From Larix sibirica (taxonomy: Eukaryota > Streptophyta > Pinopsida > Pinales > Pinaceae): DNA of 23,967 bases. Position numbers and translations under genes: made by a program. The DNA is taken from NCBI GenBank assembly GCA_004151065.3, contig NWUY0300015517.1:34281-58247 (forward strand), written 5' to 3'. The notes under the pieces were generated by a model. That model did no database searches, was not told the origin of the DNA, and saw nothing but the letters and a program-made list of their open reading frames with translations. The stretch's first letter is position 1. Each line of letters opens with the position of its first letter. Positions 9,421 through 19,995 of the stretch are shown here, piece by piece.

Positions 9421-10562
9421 ACTGAGTGAAAAAACTTTGACAATTTAGATCATAAGGATCTAAATTTATCAAATAAACACTCCAGAAAGCTCATGTCATC
9501 TCATTTACAATACCCTTTGACAGGATCATGGATCATGTGATGCAAAGAAGAGGAAGAATGAAGAAGGAGAAGAATGCTTGGCAAGGCCTCGGCACTGTCA
9601 GTCTTTAGGTGCATTGTCATCTTCAATCTTCATGATCATCCTCATGCAAACTGAGTGGTAACAGCTCCCATGTTTAATCACACACATCTGAATTCTAATC
9701 CATGTTGGTGGTGGACATATTTACCACATTTTCTCTTTCAACCCATCTTGGTGACCAAGAAATTGGGACAATTCATCGTGCTGGACAGTTGTATTGGATG
9801 TGTTTTTGTCAGAGGCCAATAATGCCTAAAATTTGAAAGGACCATGCACATCAAATGATGAAAGAGCTTTAAGTTTGAGTCTATGGCCAATGTTGGATAC
9901 CCTGCTTGACTGTCTGTTGTGCCTTTTGTTTTCTTGTTTCATTTCAGTGTGTGACTGATCTGCATTGGGCCTAGGTTAACACCATTCACTAAGAATAGTG
10001 CTGGTTAGCAAATCTGATTTTGACAGAAGTTTTTGTTGAGTTCTCAGACTATGTGCAGCTTCTTGACAATGCAAAAATTAACATTGTATAGACTGAGATT
10101 ATAGTTATCATCATTGAAATTAATAGAAATATGATCATTATCCAGTTCAAGATATATTTAGTAAAGGTACCTAAGTTTTTTGTTATTTTGTGCATTTGGA
10201 ATTCTTATGCATTGAAATAAACATGGGGAGAGATATGGCGGTCGGATGGCACTGATTTCTCATTTTTGGTTTTGTTATTATGCGGTCATATTGAATTGTG
10301 TCTTTGCCTTCCATTGTTGTTTTGTTAACCTGAAGCAACCATCGACATGTATAGTTGATAGAATAAGGAAGAACATTAAGAAGCATATGCAAATGCAGTT
10401 GTATTTATTCATGTTGTTCTTTCTGGATTGTCTCATCTTTAGGTTTTCAGCTGTAAGACTGTCAAATGGCAGTATGCCTTCGATATCAATAATAAGTTCT
10501 TGGTGAATCCAAACCAATATCACTCATCCTTGCTGATGGCTTTATGTGGTTTCATTTGACAG
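9421..10562. other. Non-coding stretch before the ROP exon
   Basis: If the ROP gene is intact this is its last intron; it ends in TTTCATTTGACAG, a good 3' splice site. I searched by eye for earlier ROP exons (P-loop, switch I and II, GTKL, and the ECSSKTQQ motif) and found none. Confidence 0.5.
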
Positions 10563-10667
10563 AATATCAAAGCTGTCTTTGATGCAGCCATCAGGGTGGT
10601 GCTTCAACCTCCAAAGCAGAAGAGGAAAAAGAAAAGAAAATCGCAGAAGTCTTGTTCAATCCTATGA
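10563..10667 (+). CDS. ROP/RAC small GTPase, last exon only
   Basis: After the acceptor TTTGACAG the frame reads [19 protein letters not shown], then a Lys/Arg-rich tail and CSIL, then TGA. This is the last exon of plant type I ROP GTPases, in which exon 7 starts exactly at N(V/I)KAVFDAAI. The polybasic stretch and the CaaL box (geranylgeranylation at the Cys) target the protein to the plasma membrane, where ROPs act as switches for polar growth, the cytoskeleton and signalling. The GTP-binding motifs lie in exons 1-6, which are not recognisable in the window. The exon itself is undamaged, so it is either a live gene with its 5' part elsewhere, a captured fragment, or a product of misassembly. 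Confidence 0.88.
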   Translation, partial: NIKAVFDAAIRVVLQPPKQKRKKKRKSQKSCSIL

Positions 10668-10960
10668 TTGGCGAATTATTGGCAAGCATATGATGCATAT
10701 GGAACTTTGAACTTATGCATGACCGAATGGAAAAATGTGCTGAGATGGAATAGTTGAATCTGGTGAATTTGTTGATGCGACTGTAGATCTCTGCAGTAGA
10801 CATGAGTATGTATAGTTGTCATGAGAGCTTAATGACAATATCTAGTGCTGCATGTTGAGTTCCCTGTGGTGGTATCTCACAGATGGGATGTAAACTGTAA
10901 TAACAAATTTTTCCATGACATTTAATTATATAGAAGGTTATCATTATGCATACATAGTAA
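10668..10960 (+). other. Probable 3' UTR of the ROP exon
   Basis: Non-coding sequence after the TGA at 10665-10667. A plant-type poly(A) context, TGTAA followed by AATAAC (10899-10904), lies about 235 bases downstream. The cleavage site is not determined. Confidence 0.45.
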
Positions 10961-12328
10961 GCTACTTTCTGGAATCACATCAGCCACATGTTTGTTTGTG
11001 TTGACTGGAGGGTGAAAATATGAGGGATTTTCTTCCTCTAGGAAAAACTCGTTACTCTCCAGTCATCCAAGTTGTGTTGATGAAGCTGTGTTTCAAATTC
11101 ATGTACAACGTTTTGGAAAGATACACGTCGTATTTGTTTTCAGGCTTAAGGCCAAAATTTAGTGAGCTCCAAAATTTTCAAATCTAGCTACATTGAATTT
11201 ATATGTTATGCATTTATCTCGATAGGAATTATTCAGTGTGATTCCTTCTTGATAGCTTGGATGCAGGGGATATTGAAACAATCGAAGCATCTTGTAAAGA
11301 GCAGCCTCCGTCAGAATTCAGACACTGGCCGTGTGATGATGGTGGTTGTGTAACCACCAAAATAATTAAGCTAAGCATGCATTTTAGAGATGGGCACTCA
11401 TCGTAGAAGGTAAGCTTAGAGATGAAATATTTTTTCTAATTTTTTGTGAGCCTTCTGGCACTCTTCTCTATCCTTTCTATTTTAAATACTATGGATCTCT
11501 ACAAAGAGGACTTTGTATAAATGAACTAACTTCTTGAGATTACCGTCCTCCATAAGATTACGACTTGTCCATCTAATCTCATTTTGTTACATGGGTGACA
11601 CCATGCCTGATGTATTAGGAGCCCAATCAGCGATGACAGTTATATGACAAAAGGGCCTTGTATCATATCAGATCTTTGAATTAGTGCAGTCTTAAAAGAG
11701 AGATATAAACATGACTCTAATTTGCATATTGTTCTTGCTCTGAATTGGTTTTTCAATTTGCAGAAGTAAATGAGGAAAGCTATCCTGTAGATATGATAGC
11801 CATATTGGGTGTGATTGGATAATGTTTCCTCTGTATTGAACTAAATGGTCTTTAGGTGTTTCAGTTTAACATTGTTTCATACTCGAAAGAAAGGTGGCAA
11901 AGTTAAGCTTCCACTTACAAAGCTTGCTTATAAGATCAGTTCATGAAATGTTTTAGATCAGTCGTTGGATGGCTGAGTTAAAGTTGAAGTTTGCTTCTTG
12001 ATTACATGCAAATATAGTCAGGTTGATAGGCTTATAGGTTTAAAATAGTAATCTCAGAAGGGACCTTATTTATGCATATAGAATGTTGCTGGCCAGTGCC
12101 TTCAATTATAATTTATGCAAGAAACTAGAGTTATGATTAGGATTAGGCCATAAGCCCCTCCTAAACCCTGGCATAGTTGACTCATGCTTTTTAGATTTTT
12201 ATCTCAACTAGCAGGAAGATTCATGGCATATTTGATTTGTGTTTTTTATTTATTTTTTCTCAAATAGCGGCAAGATTTTGATAAAAAATGTAAACCACCA
12301 TTATTTTCAAATTTCAACCAAGTCCCAC
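10961..12328. other. Non-coding stretch
   Basis: No gene supported. The open frame at 11162-11353 has no recognisable similarity. The composition is ordinary for the window. Confidence 0.55.
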
Positions 12329-12425
12329 CAAAACTACTTCGCAATCCATTTTTACTTTTCATATCGTGCTACACCTCAAAACTACTTCACAATCCACCTT
12401 CTTTTACTTTTCATATCATACTACA
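12329..12425. repeat. 48-bp tandem duplication
   Basis: CAAAACTACTTC begins at 12329 and again at 12377; the units share AATCCA, TTTTACTTTTCATATC and CTACACC. The copies are imperfect. Confidence 0.82.
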
Positions 12426-12539
12426 CCCATGTTGGGTTTTGATGTTCAATGAGTGATTCCATAACACCAAGGAATAACCTACCTTAGAATTTTAATGTTT
12501 GACTTGATTTTGTTAAATGTTTGACTTAGTCCACATGGC

Positions 12540-13117
12540 CCTACCTTGTATGTTTATATATGGTATTTGGATGGCTAGGATATTTCAAGATTTTTCTATT
12601 ACAAATTTGCAAGTAGTACACAAGATCATAATGGCTTATGGTGGAAATAAGAAGTTATTAAAGACGAAAACCCCAAGGATTTTAAAAATGCCAAGCATAG
12701 ACAAAGAGAAGCCTAGGGGCTTTTTCGATGGGATGTCAAGGGGACCCAAGATTCTGTGGTGCTACAGCAGTCTTTTTAATTGATACCTCACATTACTTTT
12801 GTCTACAATACACTGCTGGGATTGGGACCAACAACAGGGCGGAACTCTATGCTCTGTGGATACTTTTGAAGACAGCACATGACAAAGGTATAAACCATTT
12901 GCAAGTTACGGGGGACTCAAAGCTTGTGATGGAGTGGTCCAGCTAGAATCATAATATTGACAATTTAGACATGAAATTTATTATGAATAAAATTGTAGAG
13001 GTAAAATCTCATTTTAATGATATTTCTTTCACATACATAGAATTCAACATTCACGTTGACAACTTATCCAAGAATTTGCTTGGGCAAGATTTAAAAGTTT
13101 TGGTATTTGATCTTTGA
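12540..13117 (+). pseudogene. Decayed retroelement RNase H domain (plant LINE-type)
   Basis: Frame 1 gives FQDFSITNLQVVHKIIMAYGG, then DKEKPRGFFDG. At about 12733-12745 the homology moves to frame 2: DPRFCGATAVFLID, GIGTNNRAELYALWILL and LQVTGDSKLVMEW. A TAG stop (12944-12946) interrupts, and homology continues in the same frame to HVDNLSKN before a stop at 13115-13117. All four acidic positions of the RNase H DEDD set are still visible: Asp in FFDG (12727), Glu in NRAEL (12842), Asp in GDSKL (12914) and Asp in HVDNLSK (13058). Such domains sit at the C-terminus of plant LINE polyproteins and in related elements. No reverse transcriptase was seen upstream, so the copy is truncated as well as broken. 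Confidence 0.85.
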
Positions 13118-14708
13118 AGGCTGCAATATGTCATAACAGGGAGTGCGCTTGCAAGTATCAAAAGAATCAATTGTTTATTTGAAGGAGTCCATTTTTGGAA
13201 ATAAAATGTATATATTTGATTTCAGACTCTGAAATATCAATATAATGATTTTTTATGGAGAAGTTTTTATTTATTTATTTGTAAGCAACAATGTATGAAA
13301 AAAAGATCCCATATAAAGATGTTATGAGGTAGATGCAATGAGCTTTGATTGACCAAACCAATGATTGGCATTTAAAGACATTCAAAGCATCTTGGAAGAG
13401 AATATAATTCATGGACATCAACAAAATTGCCCTATCTCATCTTATCTTTTATGAGCTAACTTTTACCAAACATGAATGGTATACAATTGTTTTCTTCATG
13501 AGCATCGATCACTAACTCAAGACCATTGTACTCAGCTTTAGTATAGCTCAAAATAATAATTGTTTTGACCATAGCCTTTTAAAATCACTTCAGGTTGGAA
13601 AGATACTTGCAGGTATTACAACATTTAATATATCATGAACTATACCTTTAATCACACTTTGTCATGTTCTCCATGTTGTATCTGCATGTATTTGGTATAT
13701 CTCCCACCAATGCCTTACTACTTGGATCTATGTCTAATTGATGTAGTTGTTCCTTATTTGAATTACAACTAATTTTTACCATATACAACTAACTTGTGCT
13801 TTGATTCATGAATGTTTTGCAATTAAAATTGGGCCCATTCCATTTACAATTGGTGCTCGTATTGAGCAAAGCATTATGTTTGTTGGCTCTATTTGTTGAC
13901 ATTATGATGCAATGGATATAACATGTGGGAATTCATGACCATTCCCATACATGTATAATATTTGACGAGGGGACAAGTTAATTAGTGCATTGTATGCCAA
14001 ATTTATTTACAGTTAGTGCATTAAAAATAAATAGTTCAAATAAAATTTAGATATTACAAGAATATGCATAAATACATCAACACTGAGAAAATTCTTTGTT
14101 GCTCCAAGAAAAATAAACAAAAGTTGTAGAAATATGACCATACTTGGCTATTGAGATTATTGTCCTTGACCTCTAGAGCAACTTTCTTGAAATTTTCTAT
14201 GCCCTTGCAAAAGATCAATTCCTCTTCTACATCAATTTCCTTTATCTTCTTTCCATGTGGCTTTGGTTTGGAAAAGCAATTCCCAAGACTTTAATGACAA
14301 TTCTAATTACTCATTACTATTTTGCTTCAAGATGGGACAATATCTCAAGATCAAAGCTGAAACACACAATGCAACAACTCTCCTTATAAGATTGGTAATG
14401 GCATGAACATGAAATGAGTGTAGCACAATTGCAAAATCATGTAATGTCTCTCCTACTTGATCACTTGGTAATGTTTCTCATATGGGGAGTCCTTTGAGGT
14501 ATCAAGAAGACAATAAAAATGGGGCAATCCAATGTCACGACGATGATACAAGGCTTGTTGAGATTTCCTAGTTATCATGATGAAGGAGTTTTGATCTTGG
14601 TGTGCCATGGATAGCTCGATCATGGGAACTCGTCCCTTAGTGAATGTTAAGATCATGATTATGTGCTCCTTTTCTTTTTCTACCTCAATGATGAGCCCTA
14701 TGAATAAT
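13118..14708. other. Non-coding stretch
   Basis: AT-rich, with no supported gene. It could be the remainder of the retroelement or unrelated degenerate repeats; I recognise no protein on either strand. Confidence 0.5.
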
Positions 14709-14800
14709 TGAGCCTTTTTCGTTGCCCACTACTAAAACCTTTATTTTCTATCTATGAGCCTTTTTCGTTGCCCACTACTAAAACCTTTATTTTCTATCTA
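14709..14800. repeat. 46-bp tandem duplication
   Basis: TGAGCCTTTTTCGTTGCCC begins at 14709 and 14755. The two 46-base units appear identical through TTATTTTCTATCTA, pointing to a recent event. Confidence 0.92.
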
Positions 14801-15779
14801 TCTCTTTCATGTTGGGAGCCTCTTACTCTGAAATTTGGCCTAATGACATCCACCATGTAAGCTTAGAAACTTCATGGATCATTCAAAGGTCGATAGTGAT
14901 ATCACATGTCCATCTATGTTAATTTCCTAACTATTGTGGTCATTCGTCCGACATAAAATTATCTTATCTTATCAATATAAGCTTGGGTGAAGGATTTCTG
15001 GGAAAGTCATTTGCAAGTGTCTGCATTTTATGTTCTTTATTCCTCTGTCATGATGTCTTTGACTCAAATTGCACCTAGAGTTTGGCTGTAGGGATTTTGA
15101 ATTTTCTTGGATCTTATTGGGAGTCGCTAACTTCTCGCCACTATTCCATTCTCCAAAACCGACACATGCGAGTGAGATCGGAGTATTAGTTCCGTAAAAA
15201 GTAAAGAATTAATATAATATTTCCAAGGGAAAAGTTCTATGGCAATGCCACTCACTGTTCTTGCGCTTCTCGTGAAATTAATGTTAGAATGGGTAATGCT
15301 AAGTCTTCAATTGTAAAACTCGAGTTGTAGCTCATATTTTTCATGTGCTTGACTTCTAAATGAGGATGTGCAAAACAAATGTATGTTACTTCAATTGTTA
15401 ATGATTTATCTTTGAAGAAAGAAACATCTTTAATCATACCACTTTCTAGTCCACGCACTTGGGGAATAAATGATTAAATATTGCTAATGGTGTTCCACAT
15501 TTGAAGACTTAAAGAAAAGGGGTTTGACCGCATTATTCATCCTCTCTCGCAAATGTAATATGTACCCAATGTTTCAACTGTCACCTCCAAATATAAAAGA
15601 GGAAGAATAGTTTTCTTTGATTTCAAAAAGGAGTAGTATATGTCCACACATTTCTTTACCCTTCACTGCACTTAAATCATTTCCCGTTACATGCATCCCC
15701 AACCATTTAATTATAAAGGGACTCAAGTATAGACTTTCTCTAGAGCATATGGGATTTGAAATAGAGTTCTCATATGCAC
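14801..15779. other. Non-coding stretch
   Basis: Nothing recognisable beyond AT-rich sequence. Minus-strand open frames at 15252-15458 and 15574-15933 have no family resemblance; part of the second is just the 84-bp repeat translated twice. Confidence 0.55.
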
Positions 15780-15947
15780 TTTCTTTAATTTGGAAGGAGA
15801 AAAACATGTTATGGAGAAGGATGGGCTTTTCAATAACAATAGAATACAATAGATAATGATAAATTTCTTTAATTTGGAAGGAGAAAAACATGTTATGGAG
15901 AAGGATGGGCTTTTCAATAACAATAGAATACAATAGATAATGATAAA
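15780..15947. repeat. 84-bp perfect tandem duplication
   Basis: TTTCTTTAATTTGGAAGGAG begins at 15780 and again at 15864. The 84-base units look identical through GATAATGATAAA. Because 84 is divisible by three, open frames continue across both copies and give a repeated peptide that is not a sign of coding. Confidence 0.93.
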
Positions 15948-16703
15948 TTATAGTGCATGCATGTTTGTATTAACAAATGATTAATTATAGAAAATGATGC
16001 AATGAAAAACGTTGTATCCCAAGTTCACCTTTTTGTTTATGTCAAGGCTAACTTTACAGTAAAATATATATTTATATAACTAAAATTATTTAATGCTCTA
16101 TATTTATATTATTATTTATAAGGTTATATAATATATTTAGTAAGTAATGATTTCTTTTTATATTATAATTCAAATTACATCTATAAGGTTTTTTAATTTT
16201 TTGTTTATTTTTTTATTTTATAATGAAATTAACTCACTTTTTACTCATTTTTAATATCTATCAAATCATGTTTCTTCCACTTTTATTGTTTCAANAACAT
16301 GTTATGGAGAAGGATGGGCTTTTCAATAACAATAGAATACAATAGATAATGATAAATTATAGTGCATGCATGTTTGTATTAACAAATGATTAATTATAGA
16401 AAATGATGCAATGAAAAACGTTGTATCCCAAGTTCACCTTTTTGTTTATGTCAAGGCTAACTTTACAGTAAAATATATATTTATATAACTAAAATTATTT
16501 AATGCTCTATATTTATATTATTATTTATAAGGTTATATAATATATTTAGTAAGTAATGATTTCTTTTTATATTATAATTCAAATTACATCTATAAGGTTT
16601 TTTAATTTTTTGTTTATTTTTTTATTTTATAATGAAATTAACTCACTTTTTACTCATTTTTAATATCTATCAAATCATGTTTCTTCCACTTTTATTGTTT
16701 CAA
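15887..16703. repeat. 408-bp perfect duplication flanking a single N
   Basis: Bases 15887-16294 and 16296-16703 are identical by eye over 408 positions, both starting AACATGTTATGGAG and ending TTATTGTTTCAA. The only base between them is N at 16295. This is what results when two overlapping contig ends are joined without being merged, so the second copy is probably not in the genome. A true recent tandem duplication is possible but less likely. Confidence 0.95.
16295..16295. other. Undetermined base (assembly join)
   Basis: The only N in the window, placed exactly between two identical 408-base copies. It most likely marks a scaffolding or gap-filling join. Confidence 0.85.
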
Positions 16704-16777
16704 CTTCTTAAATGATAATCTTTTATTCCTTGAATTGGACATCTCAATTTCATTTATATGGAGTATGTTTTGCCTAT

Positions 16778-16886
16778 AACACTTCTCCAACAAACTTTTT
16801 GTGACACACTTCTCTCTTATTAAATTTCATTAACACTTATCCAACAAACTTTTTGTGACACACTTCTCTCTTATTAGATTTCATTA
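16778..16886. repeat. 54-bp tandem duplication
   Basis: AACACTT(C/A)TCCAACAAAC begins at 16778 and 16832. The units differ at only two or three positions. Confidence 0.9.
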
Positions 16887-18860
16887 ACTTTTGTTAATCA
16901 TTATCAGCCTTATGTTGACATCATTTGCATGTCCTATCCGGTGTGGTGATATTACATTATATATTACATTATTTTATGATACTTGGGTGATTTTTTTAAA
17001 ATTATATATTACATTATTTTGTGATGTTTCTTCATGCATGTATTTTTAAAACCCTGATTGATTAATTAATTTAAAAAAATTAATTAAGTTACATTTTGTA
17101 AGCTTTTTGTTGATTTTTTTGGTCCAAATTTAGTGTTTTGAAAAGTTAAATATTTTTAATTGTCTCATAAAATTTTATTGTTTTGTGAATTCGATTTGAT
17201 TTATTTTCAGATTATCGAATTATATTATCTTGCAACTTTCAAGATAATATGCACTAAGGCTTAGTACATGGAGGATCCCCTTAGAGATTGATATCGTAAG
17301 AGTCCTGAGGAGGAGAAGTTGACAAAGTCCATTTTGGATAACGCCCAGGTGTACATTTTGTTCTCGTGCCTACCTTCATGATAGAAAGGGGGGTAGAATG
17401 ATATTAAAATTGGCCTTCAATACTGTCATACACATGATTCATTGATCCAAATCTTAGCTTAAACACCGTCTTTCCATTTGGTACTAAACCTCTACCATTC
17501 TTATACATTTCTCAAGAAATTTTCTTTTGGAAATGAAACGATAAGAGGGTTTGTTTGGGTCGAGCAATCACGATCCCTTTCAATCAGTAGCCACCTATAA
17601 ACTAAATATAATTATTAAACAAGATTTTTGTAGGCCGACAAGGGAAAAATGAAAATAAAGGTAGATTGGGAAAACCAACAAAAGATTGCAGAAAATTAAA
17701 AATGGTGCATCACTTTCAAGGGCATTGGAAGAGTGTTTCCTGTTATCACAAAATCTATAGTGACTATATATGATGATATACTATCCAGGATGATAGAGAA
17801 ACAAAGCCACTAAGTGAGTGATAACTCAAGAATCCTATCCCCAAAAGATGGTGTCACACCAGATAGGCTTCTTCTCTCTTTAGGTTTCTCGATCTCACTC
17901 AAGGTGAAACCAGACTAGCCACGGGAGATGTCTCGAGCCTAGCTTAATTTCCAGACCCTTTTGAAAGGATGCATGATACTTTGAAGGTTTTAATGATTGA
18001 TAGGTAAATGTTATCCTGAGAATGACTTCCCAGACTTAGTTAAAATAACTATTGAGTAAAAATATATGGGTTGGTTATGGGGGTTTATTTGGACGAGCAA
18101 AGGAAATGGCTCAATAACCGAGGCAAATTGAAGTCTAGGAATAATGTGCTAAGGCTAAAATAATCCAAATCACAGACTTAACGATATGGCTTAAGGAAAT
18201 GATTAATATTTTGATGAAGTGTAAGATCTGGAGATAGATGTGCTTATATCAGGCCCTAACAACAAGAAAAGAAACTTGCTACACACTAATAATCACACAT
18301 AAAACACAAGGCGACAATCCAACAAGCATGCAAGAGAAATCAAATAATACCCACTTGAAGCAATTTGACTTGATGATCAGTGCCTATGCCCAGGGCACTA
18401 TGGAGTCACATATAGATTCACTAGGCTTAGAAATCAACCACAAATATGATAATAAAACTCTTTTCAAATGAAAATTACCCAAACCTTGCATGCATTTAAC
18501 AAAGTTCTGAGAAAAAATTATTAAAAGAGTGACAAATGGTTTCCAGAGCTAGTATATCAAAGATCTGGGTACTCACCTTGTTCTGGAAGTTTGGTGGATT
18601 TCTTTCTCCTCGCCCGACATCACCAAATAGTTCTCAGTCTCATCTCTAGCCAAGGCGCACTTCTTGTCCGATGAACTTTAACCCGCAAAACAAATGAGAA
18701 AACAATTAGAGAAGTGTACCACATTAACCAAAAGATAAACTCATTGTTTGCAAATTGAATTGGAAAGCAGAGGAACCAAGGGAAAATATCAAGAAACAAA
18801 TAGCTAATGCAAATCGATTTCATTCACAAAATAAACTCCCTATCAAAAGAGAGAGTTTCC
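16887..18860. other. Non-coding stretch
   Basis: No supported gene. A short repeat of TATATATTACATTATTTT lies at about 16955-17025. The remainder, including the open frame at 18238-18471, shows no recognisable domain and is probably degenerate repeat DNA. Confidence 0.5.
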
Positions 18861-18925
18861 CAAACAAAATCATCGTCTTCCCTTGCAAACAAAATCATTG
18901 TCTTCCCTTGCAAACAAAATCATTG
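18861..18925. repeat. 25-bp tandem repeat, about 2.5 units
   Basis: CAAACAAAATCAT(C/T)G recurs at 18861, 18886 and 18911, with TCTTCCCTTG between, a period of 25. Confidence 0.9.
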
Positions 18926-19920
18926 AAAGAAATATCCAAGGCAAGAAATAATTGAGATCTAGTAGTAGAAGGAGCTCGGAAAGAAAGGAAAATTTATCAA
19001 ACTCATCCAAGAATCAAGAGATTTGCATCACAAGAAGTTTTTGATATCATTCACTACTAAAATGAGCCAAGAGTCCTTTACAAATGAGGAGCTCTCTCTC
19101 TTTTAAAGATTGAGAGAGGTAAAATCCCCAACTCATCATTATACGGATGGTTGAGATTATAAGATGCTAATACATGATCAATGGTTGAGATTTAATCTCA
19201 TTTTATCTTTTTACATCTCTGGGAATGTTTATCTCTTGGAGGGGGGCAAATGACCTCTTGTAGCCCAAGTACAATGCTCAAGATACAACATAGATACATC
19301 AAATGTTTTTCTAGGGGGATCAATTTAACTCCTTGATGGTAACAATACATTTTTATTTCATTTCCTAGCTCAAGGTCTAAGTCACTAATTTATGAAGTGA
19401 CCCCCGTAGGGAAAACGATGCCCCGCCAGGAAGGTAAACAACACATGCCAAGTGATAACATGTTGTAATGCTAAGAAAAGTGTCCCAAATGTGTTTAGGG
19501 GGACATCACATCATAACCCAAGTCACATTTTACCATTCACTTATCCCAAATCATACATCAAAGACCTTGGTCATTTTTTAATTATTCAATTTTCTGCTGG
19601 AATATAATAATAAATCATTAATCTGCCCAAATCTTCATTTTTCTTGCCTGGATTGTAAATTTGATTGCACAGATGAGTTTGTAGACCTCAAATCCCATAA
19701 GATCCACTACTCATATGCCCATAGCCAATTTGATACACTCTGTATGAAGCCATCTCCAAATATTTTTAATTATATAGGTTAATTATTCTTTGCAAACTTT
19801 GGGAAAATAATTTAATTAAGCCTATTAATCTGATAATGCCTCAATTGATACTTGAAGGGGTCCAATTGGCCTCCAATGGAAAATATGCGACCAATGATGA
19901 ACCATAGTGAGATCCCATTG
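18926..19920. other. Non-coding stretch
   Basis: No supported gene. Two related phrases, GGTTGAGATTATAAGATG and GGTTGAGATTTAATCTC, lie close together at about 19149-19200. The overall texture suggests retroelement debris without recognisable ends. Confidence 0.45.
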
Positions 19921-19995
19921 TTGACTTGATCCTTTGACCAAGTCAAACTAAGGTTTGACTAAGTCAAAAAGTCAAAATTTGGTCAAATTTTGACC
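19921..19995. repeat. Cluster of TTGAC/GTCAA motifs
   Basis: TTGAC occurs at 19921, 19934, 19955 and 19990, and its complement GTCAA at 19942, 19963, 19971 and 19982: eight cores in 75 bases with strong dyad symmetry. TTGAC is the core of the W box bound by WRKY factors. There is no nearby gene start, so a regulatory role is unproven. Confidence 0.7.

Noticed and set aside
10436-10475. Degraded ROP exon 6 (TTCAGCTGTAAGACT resembling the ECSSKT codons)
   Set aside because: The match covers about 15-20 bases, is out of line with the rest of the exon (no GEELRKQIGA upstream), and could be chance.
809-10667. In-frame DUF630/632-ROP fusion gene
   Set aside because: Exon 3 ends in phase 2 and the ROP exon begins in phase 0, so splicing them together would shift the ROP frame.
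13390-13560. Copia RNase H-like trace on the minus strand (a SYTKAEYNGL-like phrase)
   Set aside because: Only a few residues match and the rest is interrupted by stops without further similarity.
15574-15933. Minus-strand protein with an internal peptide repeat
   Set aside because: The peptide repeat is the 84-bp DNA duplication translated twice in the same frame; there is no domain or codon pattern to support coding.
18861-18925. CRISPR-like array of 25-bp repeats
   Set aside because: Repeats are contiguous without unique spacers and the genome is a plant; it is a simple tandem repeat.
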